DNA of 64,000 nucleotides from positions 248,001 to 312,000 of the forward strand of contig CP040000.1 in assembly GCA_013100805.1 (NCBI GenBank), read 5' to 3'. The stretch comes from Candidatus Saccharibacteria bacterium oral taxon 488 (GTDB taxonomy: Bacteria; Patescibacteriota; Saccharimonadia; Saccharimonadales; Saccharimonadaceae). Below the pieces are notes generated by a model. The model worked only from the letters and a program-made list of their open reading frames with translations. It was not told the origin of the DNA and searched no databases. Both the position numbers and the translations under genes were made by a program. Positions 57,045 to 64,000 of the stretch are shown in pieces (the first letter of the stretch is position 1; each line of letters starts with the position of its first letter).

Positions 57045-57278
57045 CTATTTCTTCTCAAGCACTGCAACCCGTTTCTTCAAATCATCCAGTTCGGCGCGGA
57101 GTTCGCTGGTGTTTGCTGCGGGGCTGTTTGGTTCTACCTTTTTAGTTTTAGCGTCTTTTTCTTGCTGAGCTTTTTGCTTCTTGCTTGCTTTTACGGCAAT
57201 ATGCATAGAGATAGCGCTACTTGATACTACGATAATAATACCTATCATAGATACTATGTCTAGAGGTTTGATATTCAT
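57045..57278 (-). CDS. Small membrane-anchored coiled-coil protein
   Basis: The 77-residue protein has one N-terminal membrane helix (IVSMIGIIIVVSSSAISMHI), a Lys-rich linker and a C-terminal heptad-like segment (TSELRAELDDLKKRVAVLEK). AAAGGA lies 6 nt before ATG. Topology suggests a small scaffold or partner of a membrane complex; no family recognised. Confidence 0.65.
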   Translation of the reverse strand: MNIKPLDIVSMIGIIIVVSSSAISMHIAVKASKKQKAQQEKDAKTKKVEPNSPAANTSELRAELDDLKKRVAVLEKK

Positions 57279-57381
57279 ATATTCCTTTGTTTATGATTTA
57301 TTGATAGGATTAATTATACACCCTGCTGATGGTGTACGGCTAGTAAGTTGACGTTGGCTAACTCTTTGGGTACAAAATTAC

Positions 57382-57573
57382 TTACCTAATTCCGGCCAAC
57401 TTCTGCTGCCGCCTAACGGCACCTTGGGCGGCGGAACGAATCTTCTTCGGATCCTCTAGAATCTTTTTCATTTTATTTTGGCGAGCTATCGCTGCCTGCT
57501 TTTTGATTTTACTTCTTAGAGGGGTTGTTTCTACCCACTCTTTAAGCTTATGTATTATTACGCTACTCATCAT
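57382..57573 (-). CDS. Small basic hypothetical protein
   Basis: A 63-residue, strongly basic helical protein (TPLRSKIKKQAAIARQNKMK, SAAQGAVRRQQKLAGIR). It could bind nucleic acid. ATG 57573 or 57570 may be used, and no good Shine-Dalgarno is seen. It lies between a terminator and a membrane-anchored small protein. Assignment as a gene rests on coherent composition and position only. Confidence 0.5.
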   Translation of the reverse strand: MMSSVIIHKLKEWVETTPLRSKIKKQAAIARQNKMKKILEDPKKIRSAAQGAVRRQQKLAGIR

Positions 57574-57601
57574 TATCTATTCCATCACCATAAAACACAC
57601 G

Positions 57602-57635
57602 AAAGGGCGCGAAGCATTCACCCACCCCGCGCCCT
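57602..57635 (-). terminator. Terminator downstream of the HU-like gene
   Basis: GGGCGCG (57605-57611) and CGCGCCC (57628-57634) form a 7-bp GC stem; on the minus strand it is followed by a short T run. Confidence 0.65.
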
Positions 57636-57660
57636 AACCTATCCATTATCCCTGGACGGT

Positions 57661-58086
57661 CTACGCTCCTGGTTTTGGTTTTGGCGCCTCTTTCTTTGGT
57701 TCGGGGGCCTTTTCGAATTTGGCGTTCTTGATTTCTTTTTCTAGGACGGAGCCTGCCACGAAACGAACTTTGGCCTCCTCGATGAGGCTGGGATTAACAT
57801 CTTTTTCCTCAAGGATGCCTTTGGATTTGAGTGTGACATGGAAGTAGCCCAGCTCGCCCAAGTGGACGCTGTGGCCTTTGGCGAGCAGCGCTGCCAATTC
57901 CTCGCCCAGGATGGTCAAAACCGCCTGGATGTCTGTTTTGCTAACAGTGGTAGAATGGCGGGCGATGTTATCGGCGAGCTCGGGGAGGTCAATACGGCCG
58001 GACTCCGACTCGCGGGCATAATATTTAGCCGGTTCGGTTGGTTTGGCTGGATTTTTTAGTTTGACAGATTTATACTTCAATGTCAT
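57661..58086 (-). CDS. HU-like DNA-binding protein
   Basis: A 141-residue member of the extended HU/IHF family: helical N-terminus (IDLPELADNIARHSTTVSKTDIQAVLTILGEELAALLAKG), then the beta core HSVHLGELGYFHVTLKSKG and a C-terminal arm/tail rich in Lys, Glu and Pro (KKEAPKPKPGA). It resembles the long HU variants with N- and C-terminal extensions rather than the 90-residue form. AAAGGAT precedes ATG. TATAGT (58118-58123) is the -10, and the four 22-bp palindromic units start at its -35 region, so control by a dimeric DNA-binding protein is likely. Confidence 0.8.
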   Translation of the reverse strand: MTLKYKSVKLKNPAKPTEPAKYYARESESGRIDLPELADNIARHSTTVSKTDIQAVLTILGEELAALLAKGHSVHLGELGYFHVTLKSKGILEEKDVNPSLIEEAKVRFVAGSVLEKEIKNAKFEKAPEPKKEAPKPKPGA

Positions 58087-58134
58087 TTGATTATCCTTTT
58101 CGTTAGTTAATTAACGTACTATAGCAAAGTTTTC

Positions 58135-58221
58135 AAAGTACCACGGTACTTTTTCTAAACCACCACGTTGGTTTTCCAAAACTATCACGGTACTTTTCGA
58201 AAAGTACCACGTTGGTTTTAG
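58135..58221. repeat. Four tandem 22-bp palindromic units upstream of the HU-like gene
   Basis: Units at 58135-58155, 58156-58177, 58178-58199 and 58200-58221 share the pattern AAA(A/G)(C/T)ACCACG(G/T)T(A/G)(C/G)TTTT. Each is itself close to palindromic around CACG, for example AAAGTACC..GGTACTTT. Alternating units end GGTACTTTT and GTTGGTTTT. The 22-bp period equals about two helical turns, placing every site on one face of the DNA. The first unit covers the -35 of the HU-like gene. Confidence 0.85.
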
Positions 58222-58434
58222 TCTGGCGAGAGCCACCCCTTAAAACCGCAGGCAATAATCCGCAGATTAGTACTTGGAGGCGGCTAAAACACCGCGCTGG
58301 AACACTAGCTTATCGCAAGCTATGTCATCTGCCCACCTCCTTTCGGATTACAAACACCCCCTTGCTGATGGCAGCGCGCGGATGTTGGTTATGGTTTTAT
58401 TTTAGCATGGGCGGGCGGGAAAAGCGAGAGATTT
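58222..58434 (-). other. Structured region with a perfect Shine-Dalgarno and a two-codon ORF
   Basis: On the minus strand AAAGGAGGTG (58334-58343) is followed after 5 nt by ATG ACA TAG (58328 down to 58320). Hairpins TAGCTT...AAGCTA and GCGG...CCGC follow. No normal gene fits. It may be an RNA, a regulatory minimal ORF or a decayed gene start. Confidence 0.4.
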
Positions 58435-59040
58435 TCATTTGTTTGTCTCGTTTTGTGTTTCTGCTAGATAATCCCTCACCATCACAAACCCATCTACCGT
58501 TTCAATTGCCGCCAAGTACTTTTTCCATTCCTCGTCGTTCAATTCTGCCAGGCTGCGCCCGGGAAAGCGCGGATGCCCGTAAATATATAATAATTCCGTC
58601 CAGCCGTGCAGGTTGTCGCCGCGCGGTTCATCGATGATAAAGCCCTCTTCATCAGCCACGAAAACGTGGTCTTTTTCGCCGTCAAAATAACCCACCGCAA
58701 AAGAAAAGATAGCCCGGCGATCGGTCTCGCCTTGCATCAATTTGATGATTCCGGAATAACTAAAGCTGTCCAGTAATAATTTAACGAACGGCCCCGGAAA
58801 GCCTTTCAGCGCCGGGATGAAAAAGCCGCGGTCATCGACAATCAGGCGCTTGTCTGGAAAGGCTTTTTTAGCTTGCGCCAGCTTGCTTTTGGCGATTGTC
58901 TGAATGTCTAGTCCTCGCCCCTCATTAAAATCATAGTCAAGTCTCTGCAGGTCAATGCCAAGCGGCTGCAGAAGTTTCTGGAGACTGGTGAATTTCCGAT
59001 GGTTGGAGGTGATGAAGTAAATCGTTTTACTTTTTGTCAT
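58435..59040 (-). CDS. Ham1/RdgB-like nucleoside triphosphate pyrophosphatase
   Basis: The 201-residue protein has the Ham1 start IYFITSNHRKFTSLQKLL and the motif IVDDRGFFIPALKGFPGPFVKLLLD, corresponding to the usual EDSGL...GxPG. The family hydrolyses non-canonical purine NTPs such as ITP and XTP to the monophosphate. It is the last gene of the speD operon and overlaps the kinase-like gene by 14 nt. The normal Ser after DD is Arg (DDRG), a family variant that may shift specificity. Confidence 0.82.
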   Translation of the reverse strand: MTKSKTIYFITSNHRKFTSLQKLLQPLGIDLQRLDYDFNEGRGLDIQTIAKSKLAQAKKAFPDKRLIVDDRGFFIPALKGFPGPFVKLLLDSFSYSGIIKLMQGETDRRAIFSFAVGYFDGEKDHVFVADEEGFIIDEPRGDNLHGWTELLYIYGHPRFPGRSLAELNDEEWKKYLAAIETVDGFVMVRDYLAETQNETNK

Positions 59041-59611
59041 GAATAATCCTTTCTATTAACACTACAAAGTTTGCCGTATCTATTTCTAATCTACCAGATG
59101 GATCAAATGAGAAATCCGCCGTAAATCCATCATCTAGCATCACAGCATCAAGAGCAACTCGAGACATGTCGTGCATGATATTTCTTTGGCGTAATCTTTC
59201 TGCTGAAGTGGCTGGCGTGGTTTTAACGAGTATGCTCTTTAGTGAGTCGCCGTATATGTCCGACATATCTCCGACAACTTTATCTGAAGGCGTGGAACAT
59301 ACGATAAGATTTGTACCCTGCTCTAGTTGAGCAATATAATCATCTGGGTTTAGTCCGTAGTAGTTTCCATAGATTAACGACTCGTCCCACCGATTAGCCG
59401 CTGCTTTCATTTGACGATACGTACCTACGTCAACAAAAGTATACTCGATATCGTCTTCATCTTGGCGGCGTGGGCGTGTGGTTAGTGTATTCATGTACTT
59501 CAATTCTTGCGGGAACATTCGTAAAGCATGGCGTGCAAGCGTACTCTTACCTGACCCTGATAGTCCGCAGACAACCAATAGGTCGCCCGGCTTATCGATA
59601 GAGTGAGCCAC
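59027..59611 (-). CDS. Guanylate kinase-like protein
   Basis: A 194-residue P-loop protein. It has Walker A CGLSGSGKSTLARHAL and the guanylate-kinase signature TLTTRPRRQDEDDIEYTFVD, followed by the lid-like region YGNYYGLNPDDY. The rest diverges from housekeeping Gmk, and the composition is AT-rich, so it may be a specialised (d)NMP kinase rather than the essential enzyme. It overlaps both neighbours (20 nt and 14 nt). Confidence 0.78.
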   Translation of the reverse strand: MAHSIDKPGDLLVVCGLSGSGKSTLARHALRMFPQELKYMNTLTTRPRRQDEDDIEYTFVDVGTYRQMKAAANRWDESLIYGNYYGLNPDDYIAQLEQGTNLIVCSTPSDKVVGDMSDIYGDSLKSILVKTTPATSAERLRQRNIMHDMSRVALDAVMLDDGFTADFSFDPSGRLEIDTANFVVLIERIIHDKK

Positions 59612-60275
59612 CGTCTATATCCTCATTTTCTTTGGCAACGCAATCTTTGTATTTATACAAATATATATTTGACGAAAGTAGTCCTGGGTCTTTTGGCAGA
59701 TGACCGTACGTGTGAACATCCTTGTCTATATTAGCAACCATTAAACCACAGTCGTATGCATATTGTAGAATCTCATGTGTACAATCAAGTGTCCATTGTA
59801 GGTCTTCGTCTATCGGATAGACTAGCACGGAGACCGAGCCAACAGGCACTGCACCAGCTACTCGGCTTAACCAAACCTTTGCGCCTTTGCCGCGATTCTT
59901 TGAGGAATATGGTGGATTTATATAAAATGCGTCAGCCTTGATATGTTGAGGCAAAGCATTCCTCGCATCGTATTCTTCAATTATGTAACTATTAATGTTG
60001 TTCTTTGCGTAATTATCTCGCAAACTACGACGTATTCGCGCATCGTATTCAACTACAACTGGCGAAACGTTCAAATATTTACCAAATAATACCGATAGAT
60101 GATCGTCATCCCCAAGGAACAAAACCTTCTTACCATTAAGTACAGGCCTCATCATATCAACCTGTCGTGCCATACTTTCAGAAGTCATAAGGTACTGCTC
60201 AATGCTCATATCAGCTTCTGGACGTAACTTGTTTAGCTCTAGTGCGCTACATAGAATATCTCTGTTTTGGCTCAT
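59592..60275 (-). CDS. BpsA/DUF43-like aminopropyltransferase
   Basis: The 227-residue protein resembles the catalytic half of branched-chain polyamine synthase BpsA. The Rossmann motif is KKVLFLGDDDHLSVLFG (the GDDD motif, about residues 49-63), followed by VVVEYDARIRRSLR, YDARNALPQHIKADAFYINPPY (DPPY-like) and GAKVWLSRVAG. BpsA adds aminopropyl groups from decarboxylated SAM to polyamines; the N-terminal winged helix of archaeal BpsA is absent. The adjacent speD could supply the donor. A different SAM-dependent transfer is possible because the NPPY motif also occurs in N-methyltransferases. Confidence 0.7.
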   Translation of the reverse strand: MSQNRDILCSALELNKLRPEADMSIEQYLMTSESMARQVDMMRPVLNGKKVLFLGDDDHLSVLFGKYLNVSPVVVEYDARIRRSLRDNYAKNNINSYIIEEYDARNALPQHIKADAFYINPPYSSKNRGKGAKVWLSRVAGAVPVGSVSVLVYPIDEDLQWTLDCTHEILQYAYDCGLMVANIDKDVHTYGHLPKDPGLLSSNIYLYKYKDCVAKENEDIDGGSLYR

Positions 60276-60288
60276 AAACTCCTCGCTT

Positions 60289-60732
60289 TTAGTATTTTAA
60301 CTTTATATAGCGTATGTGTGATGGTTGGAAATGCCTATTAAAAATTGCTGCAACATCTAGCGGTTCTTTTTCTTTTTTAGTACATGTTACCAAATCCATA
60401 TGTAAATATCCACTTTCTGGCCACGTGTGCATTGATAGATGGCTCTCTTCTAGGACATAAAATACCGTTTTACCTATAGGTTCAAACTGATGGATTCGTC
60501 GCTCAACTACACTAAGACCAGTATCTCTACAGAAAGCATCGCAAGCGTCTTTTAATAATTTTGAAGAATTAAGAAACTCATCAGGCAGACCCCGAGCCTC
60601 GATAACCGTATGGTTGATAAGAGGTATATTTTCATCCCAAAGACCTCTGACTTTATGGCGTAAGTCAAGATTATAGATACGCAACGTTGAATCTTGATCA
60701 ACAATAGAAAGTTTATTTTGATTATCCTGCAT
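60289..60732 (-). CDS. speD: S-adenosylmethionine decarboxylase-like protein (SpeD)
   Basis: The 147-residue protein has the self-cleaving pyruvoyl enzyme motif ESHLSMHTWPESGYLHMDLVTC, with Ser, the acid His and Cys in place. Standard SpeD makes the aminopropyl donor for spermidine; some CPR and phage homologues have been reported to decarboxylate ornithine or arginine instead, so activity is not certain. It is the first gene of the operon, with TATAAT 16 nt upstream of ATG and AAAAGAG as RBS. The downstream gene begins 13 nt after its stop. Confidence 0.88.
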   Translation of the reverse strand: MQDNQNKLSIVDQDSTLRIYNLDLRHKVRGLWDENIPLINHTVIEARGLPDEFLNSSKLLKDACDAFCRDTGLSVVERRIHQFEPIGKTVFYVLEESHLSMHTWPESGYLHMDLVTCTKKEKEPLDVAAIFNRHFQPSHIRYIKLKY

Positions 60733-60797
60733 AATACACTCTTTTCGTATTATATTATGTACATTTGGTCATCAAAAAAGCGACCACATGCTAGTCG

Positions 60798-60894
60798 CTA
60801 AACTTCTACAAATAAGCTTCGAAACCTATCTGCGCATATGGCCGCATCAGCGTTTCGAAGCATTATTTATATATGCTTCTTTGTAGAAGTTTAG
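60798..60894. repeat. Large two-tier hairpin upstream of the speD operon
   Basis: CTAAACTTCTACAAA (60798-60812) pairs perfectly with TTTGTAGAAGTTTAG (60880-60894), and GCTTCGAAAC (60816-60825) pairs with GTTTCGAAGC (60852-60861). A small hairpin AGCGAC...GTCGCT adjoins it. It is not followed by a T tract. It could be a palindromic mobile remnant, a processing site or a structured RNA. Confidence 0.7.
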
Positions 60895-60972
60895 CACTGT
60901 TATTGTAACAGATGAGATATAGGAGCGCAAATATACAATTGTCTCTGTGTGAGAGAAAATCTGCTGCTGTGT

Positions 60973-61317
60973 CTACCTGTCTTTACGCGCCGCCACCGCA
61001 AACCACATAAAGTAATCCTCCAATGATTCGTCTTCCATGCCGGCGAATAGTTCGCGGGCGCGCAGGACTTCGCGGAGTTTTGGTGATTTTTGGCGGGCGA
61101 GCTGTTCGGCGGTGGCGTCTAACAAGTCCAAGCCGCGCTGCCAGGCGCCGGTCATTGCAACCGTATCGCCGCGGCGCCGGGCGGTAAACGCTCGCCCGAC
61201 CTCTGAGCCGATGTTGCCCATTTGCTCGAAAATCGTTAAGCTCTGCCACTTCTCTCGGTCAAAGACATGTTCACTCACGGACGACTCCGGCGATGATATC
61301 GATAATTTGCTGGGCAC
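60973..61317 (-). CDS. Hypothetical protein with coupled 23-codon upstream ORF
   Basis: The frame encodes up to 114 residues from GTG 61317; the core (WQSLTIFEQMGNIGSEVGRA, MTGAWQRGLDLLDATAEQLA) is helical and coherent. A leaderless-type promoter TACAAT (61353-61358) lies 6 nt before an ATG (61346) that opens a 23-codon ORF in another frame, whose TGA overlaps a GTG at 61278 inside this gene (GTGA). The true start may therefore be 61278 (101 residues), or a frameshift has split the N-terminus. No known family recognised. Confidence 0.6.
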   Translation of the reverse strand: MPSKLSISSPESSVSEHVFDREKWQSLTIFEQMGNIGSEVGRAFTARRRGDTVAMTGAWQRGLDLLDATAEQLARQKSPKLREVLRARELFAGMEDESLEDYFMWFAVAARKDR

Positions 61318-61435
61318 TGTTGGGTCGAGCCGTCAATACTCTTCATAATTCAATTGTAGCACGAATAAGCGGGATGGGTACGTGTCTGCTGTGCCGCAGC
61401 ATATTCCCACTCAGCAATTGATAGCGTAAATATTA

Positions 61436-62061
61436 TTATTGATAAGCCGTCAAGTTTAACTTCCCGTCCACATACTCCCCCAGAAATACGTCACTATACG
61501 CCTTCAATCCCTGCTTGTTCATTTCTTTGAGCAGCCATTTCTCGTCCTTGCCAATTACATGCAAAATATCAGTTGCAGTTGTCCATCTGTTATCAATGGG
61601 AAATTCGGATTTTCCTCCTTTTTATGAGTGATGATCAATTCGCCGTCTTGCTCTACCACGGCTCTTTTCACTTTTCTCGTTGAATAGATATGATGAGTTC
61701 GCAGTTTGAACGATACGTCATGAGCGCTCAAACCGACTTTCTGGCAATTCTCAATGTTGATTTTTCCATTATCAATGATAGTCAACGCTCTGCCGTCGAT
61801 CAGCTGCTTCGCTTTCACGTTATACTGTTTTATCCATTTCAATGTCAGCACCAGCGCGCACCATATGCACAAAATACCGATGTAGTTCAGAATCTGAATG
61901 CTATTGTTATAAATGACTCCGCCGATGATACCACCCAGCACATAGTTCTGCACTTGGTCGCTGGCAGACGATGGCGACAAATTACCTTTTCCGGAAATAT
62001 TGATAATTATCGTCAGTGCGAAAAGCCAATCAACAATTTTATTGCTACTAAAATGAATCAT
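61436..62061 (-). pseudogene. DUF421 (YetF-like) membrane protein, frameshifted
   Basis: The N-terminal frame has membrane segments and the family pattern LFALTIIINISGKGNLSPSSASD, GGIIGGVIYN and a cytosolic domain VERA-like VVEQDGELIITHK ending NFPLITDGQ. It then hits a stop at 61555. The expected C-terminal part, ILHVIGKDEKWLLKEMNKQG followed by LKAYSDVFLGEYVDG, continues in another frame to TAA 61436. A single indel near 61570 explains this. It is either a pseudogene or a sequencing error. ATG 62061 is the likely start; the frame extends to 62166. Confidence 0.75.
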
Positions 62062-62225
62062 CCATGGTTTAATTTTAGTACAGACAGCTAGTGCTTCGGT
62101 ATGACATGTTTGACGATGGCTATTTTGTATCAGCCGATGAGAACTAGCTAGCCCTAATAAATTCACACCAAAAAGTAAGGTATAATATAACTTAGAAATA
62201 GTAAATTAATAAAAAAGGTACAAAA

Positions 62226-62825
62226 ATGAATTTATTTTTATGTTCGCACTTCTCAAGTGTTGGATCTATCATAGAAGAGCAGATTGCCAATAAAAAGATT
62301 GCCTTTATTCCCACGGCATCGATACGCGAGAGTTATACGGGCTATGTTAGATCGGCACGTAAACTATTCAAAAATTTGGGCGCTCGACTAATAGAAATTG
62401 AAATCTCAACTGAAGAATTTTCAAAGACAGAAGAATCACTCGAAGAAGCTGATGTTATTTATTTTACGGGTGGTAATTCATTTTTCCTTATTGATCAATT
62501 GCGAAGAACTGGCACAGACAAACTTTTAAAACAACAACTTAAGAATGGTAAACTATTCATCGGAGAGTCAGCGGGTGCTATCGTGTGTGCACCTGATATC
62601 TCTTATATAGAGAAGATGGATCCAATTCCGAAAGATTATTCCCAAGATGATAATACGGGGCTAAATATCATTGATTTTTATGTTCTACCACATTATTTGA
62701 CTGCGCCGTTTAAAAAAGTCACAGAGCAAATTGTGCAAACATTTCCAGACATTGATTTATGTGCTATCAATAATACCCAAGCGATTATCGTAAAAGGCGA
62801 TACAAAGAATATTGTAACTATTTAA
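62226..62825 (+). CDS. S51-family peptidase (peptidase E-like)
   Basis: The 199-residue protein has the S51 fold features: IAFIPTASIRESYTGYV, the strand DVIYFTGGNSFFLIDQLR and the nucleophile elbow FIGESAGAIV (Ser about residue 119), then LPHYL with the likely catalytic His. Peptidase E cleaves Asp-X dipeptides. AAAAAAGG precedes ATG, and TATAAT lies about 40 nt upstream. AT-rich composition differs from the neighbours, suggesting transfer. Confidence 0.88.
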   Translation: MNLFLCSHFSSVGSIIEEQIANKKIAFIPTASIRESYTGYVRSARKLFKNLGARLIEIEISTEEFSKTEESLEEADVIYFTGGNSFFLIDQLRRTGTDKLLKQQLKNGKLFIGESAGAIVCAPDISYIEKMDPIPKDYSQDDNTGLNIIDFYVLPHYLTAPFKKVTEQIVQTFPDIDLCAINNTQAIIVKGDTKNIVTI

Positions 62826-64000
62826 CCAAAAAACCTCACCACAAACCGCATACCCTGCCCGTGTGGCGTGAAGTCGTAGTCTAGACCTTTGGCGTCGAGT
62901 AGCATTTTCACGGTGTAGAGGCCGATACCACTGCTGTCGGTGTGTTGCTTCGTGGCGGCACTGCTTCGATAAAACGGATCAAAGATGTGCTGGAGTTGCT
63001 GCTTGGTGAGTGGTTTGCAGGCGTTTTCGATGGCTAGTTCACGCTGGTTGCAAGTAAGTTTTATCACACTCCCGGCGTCGCCGTGGCGCACCGCGTTTGA
63101 CGCCAGGTTCGAGATGACGTGGCGCATCATGTCGCGGTTGGCACGAATGGTCGTCGGCTCTGCATTAACCTCGAAAGTCATGCCGCGCGTTTTTGCCAGT
63201 AGTGTATAGTCGTCAACCACTTCAGCGACTAGCTTATCAACCCTCAGCCGCTTTTCTTGACGCAAAGCCTGCTCGGCGACACTGCCAGAACGCAAGACAT
63301 CATTCACCATCGCCGCCAAGCGGTCAACCTGCGCCACCGATTCCGCCAGGTACTGGTCGCGATTTTTATATTCGCCGATATTGAGTTGCATGTTTTCGAG
63401 CATGATCCGGAGGGCTGCCAGCGGCGTTTTCAACTCGTGCGAGGCCGCGCGCAGGAATGCGATTTTCTCTTTCTCGAGCTGGGTGATCCGCTTATTTTCA
63501 TGCTCCAGCGAGCGAATCGTCTGCCACAAATTTTGATACAGCTCATTAATATTTCGCCCCAGCACGCCGATCTCGTCATGGCTGTTCACCGGGTAGTGCA
63601 CATCCTTTTCCAGTCGCTGCATAGTCGTGGTCACTGCCGCCATCTTACGAATCGGCCGCGTCACAAAACGACTGTAGATGTAAGAAAATATCAGCGCCAC
63701 CAACAGCGAGCCGAGCATGGTATATGGCAATACGTGCAGCGTGGCGAGCTTGGCCTGAGTGACAGGCGCCACATCGGCCAGTAGCTTGATTCTGGCCGTT
63801 TGTCCGTGATTATCCGCCACGCTACCCTGCCGCAAAATCACCGAGCGCGGATCGATCGTTTGTCCGTCAGCGATTTTCACCACGCTGGTATCGACTGGTT
63901 TACCGCTGTCTGTCACGATATTGACGGATTGAAAGCCTTGAAAATACTGATCACGCCCGTCAATCGTCAGCGTGATGTTGACGTTTTTCATGCTCGCAAA
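62822..64000 (-). CDS. Membrane sensor histidine kinase, 5' end beyond the window
   Basis: At least 389 residues: a partial extracytoplasmic sensor region, one membrane helix (VLPYTMLGSLLVALIFSYIY), a HAMP domain, and the kinase core with H-box SHELKTPLAALRIML, N-box NLASNAVRHG and G-box DSSGIGLYTV. A first ATG exists at 63991, but the frame is open to the edge and the expected first membrane helix is missing, so the gene probably starts outside. The cognate regulator is not in view. Its 3' end overlaps the S51 gene by 4 nt, convergent. Confidence 0.9.
   Translation of the reverse strand, partial: FASMKNVNITLTIDGRDQYFQGFQSVNIVTDSGKPVDTSVVKIADGQTIDPRSVILRQGSVADNHGQTARIKLLADVAPVTQAKLATLHVLPYTMLGSLLVALIFSYIYSRFVTRPIRKMAAVTTTMQRLEKDVHYPVNSHDEIGVLGRNINELYQNLWQTIRSLEHENKRITQLEKEKIAFLRAASHELKTPLAALRIMLENMQLNIGEYKNRDQYLAESVAQVDRLAAMVNDVLRSGSVAEQALRQEKRLRVDKLVAEVVDDYTLLAKTRGMTFEVNAEPTTIRANRDMMRHVISNLASNAVRHGDAGSVIKLTCNQRELAIENACKPLTKQQLQHIFDPFYRSSAATKQHTDSSGIGLYTVKMLLDAKGLDYDFTPHGQGMRFVVRFFG

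Noticed and set aside
58135..58221. CRISPR array
   Set aside because: The 22-bp units are contiguous with no spacers and are themselves palindromic operator-like units; no cas genes are in the window.
58334..58343. End of a 16S rRNA gene (CACCTCCTTT on the plus strand)
   Set aside because: Only the anti-Shine-Dalgarno-like ten bases match; no other rRNA sequence precedes it. It is better read as a Shine-Dalgarno on the minus strand.

Overview
The window looks like a chromosomal segment of a Patescibacteria/CPR bacterium, most likely Candidatus Saccharibacteria (TM7). The basis is a compact gene set, CPR-typical divergent proteins, a short division and cell-wall cluster, a prepilin, DprA, a VirD4/TraC-like ATPase and several CPR-style hypothetical proteins. 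This assignment is an inference from gene content; no marker gene was searched. TGA is used as an ordinary stop, which argues against the recoded Gracilibacteria/Absconditabacteria. A striking property of the whole window is that about 24 genes have a TATAAT-like -10 box ending only 6-10 nt before the start codon and no Shine-Dalgarno site, so their mRNAs are probably leaderless. Several annotated starts here were chosen from that signal.

Layout. 1-4.5 kb: cytosolic histidine kinase, receiver protein and RecO, a hypothetical gene, and glycyl-tRNA synthetase. 4.5-8.4 kb: an accessory stretch with AT-rich SAP-domain and NYN-domain genes, an intact-looking but 5'-damaged Nudix gene plus a shorter duplicate fragment of it, and an AbrB/Doc toxin-antitoxin pair. 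8.4-20.3 kb: SDR, YvcK, HAD, PLP decarboxylase, divergent RelA/SpoT, RNase HI, a DUF4868 (KwaB-like) gene joined to a Pif1-type helicase, a GH1 glycosidase, and a large protein with a possible caspase-like domain plus its partner. 20.3-28.9 kb: the dcw cluster (mraZ with four TGGGTA boxes, rsmH, ftsL-like, ftsI, mraY, ftsW, murG, ftsQ). 28.9-30.0 kb: 1.1 kb of mostly decayed sequence. 30.0-38.7 kb, largely on the minus strand: small acidic protein, coupling-type ATPase, sigma4/HARE protein, TopA, CDP-alcohol phosphatidyltransferase, DprA.

38.7-46.3 kb is the most interesting region. After an orphan RNA with a perfect consensus promoter comes a metal-homeostasis island: a Fur/Zur-family regulator divergent from a nicotianamine-synthase-like gene across a TATTGC-N9-GCAATA operator, a TIGR03943/COG0701 permease pair of the type linked to zinc, a DUF475/TerC membrane protein and a CobW/COG0523 GTPase. 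Near-identical copies of the operator sequence recur elsewhere in the region, including inside coding sequence. 46.3-58.4 kb holds hypothetical genes, an RlmD-type methyltransferase, a prepilin, tRNA-Gln, a Nudix gene, a P-type Ca-ATPase, a MacB/FtsX-type ABC transporter operon and an HU-like gene preceded by four 22-bp palindromic units. 58.4-60.7 kb is a four-gene operon of SpeD, a BpsA/DUF43-like aminopropyltransferase, a guanylate-kinase-like protein and a Ham1-like NTPase. The right end has a frameshifted DUF421 gene, an S51 peptidase and a membrane histidine kinase that runs off the edge.

The second main novelty is a family of hairpin-forming repeats of about 65-78 bp inserted in frame in protein genes: one in topA and two in rlmD. 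Each encodes a recognisable SQKKSG...GPxLF peptide. This resembles the Rickettsia palindromic elements in concept.
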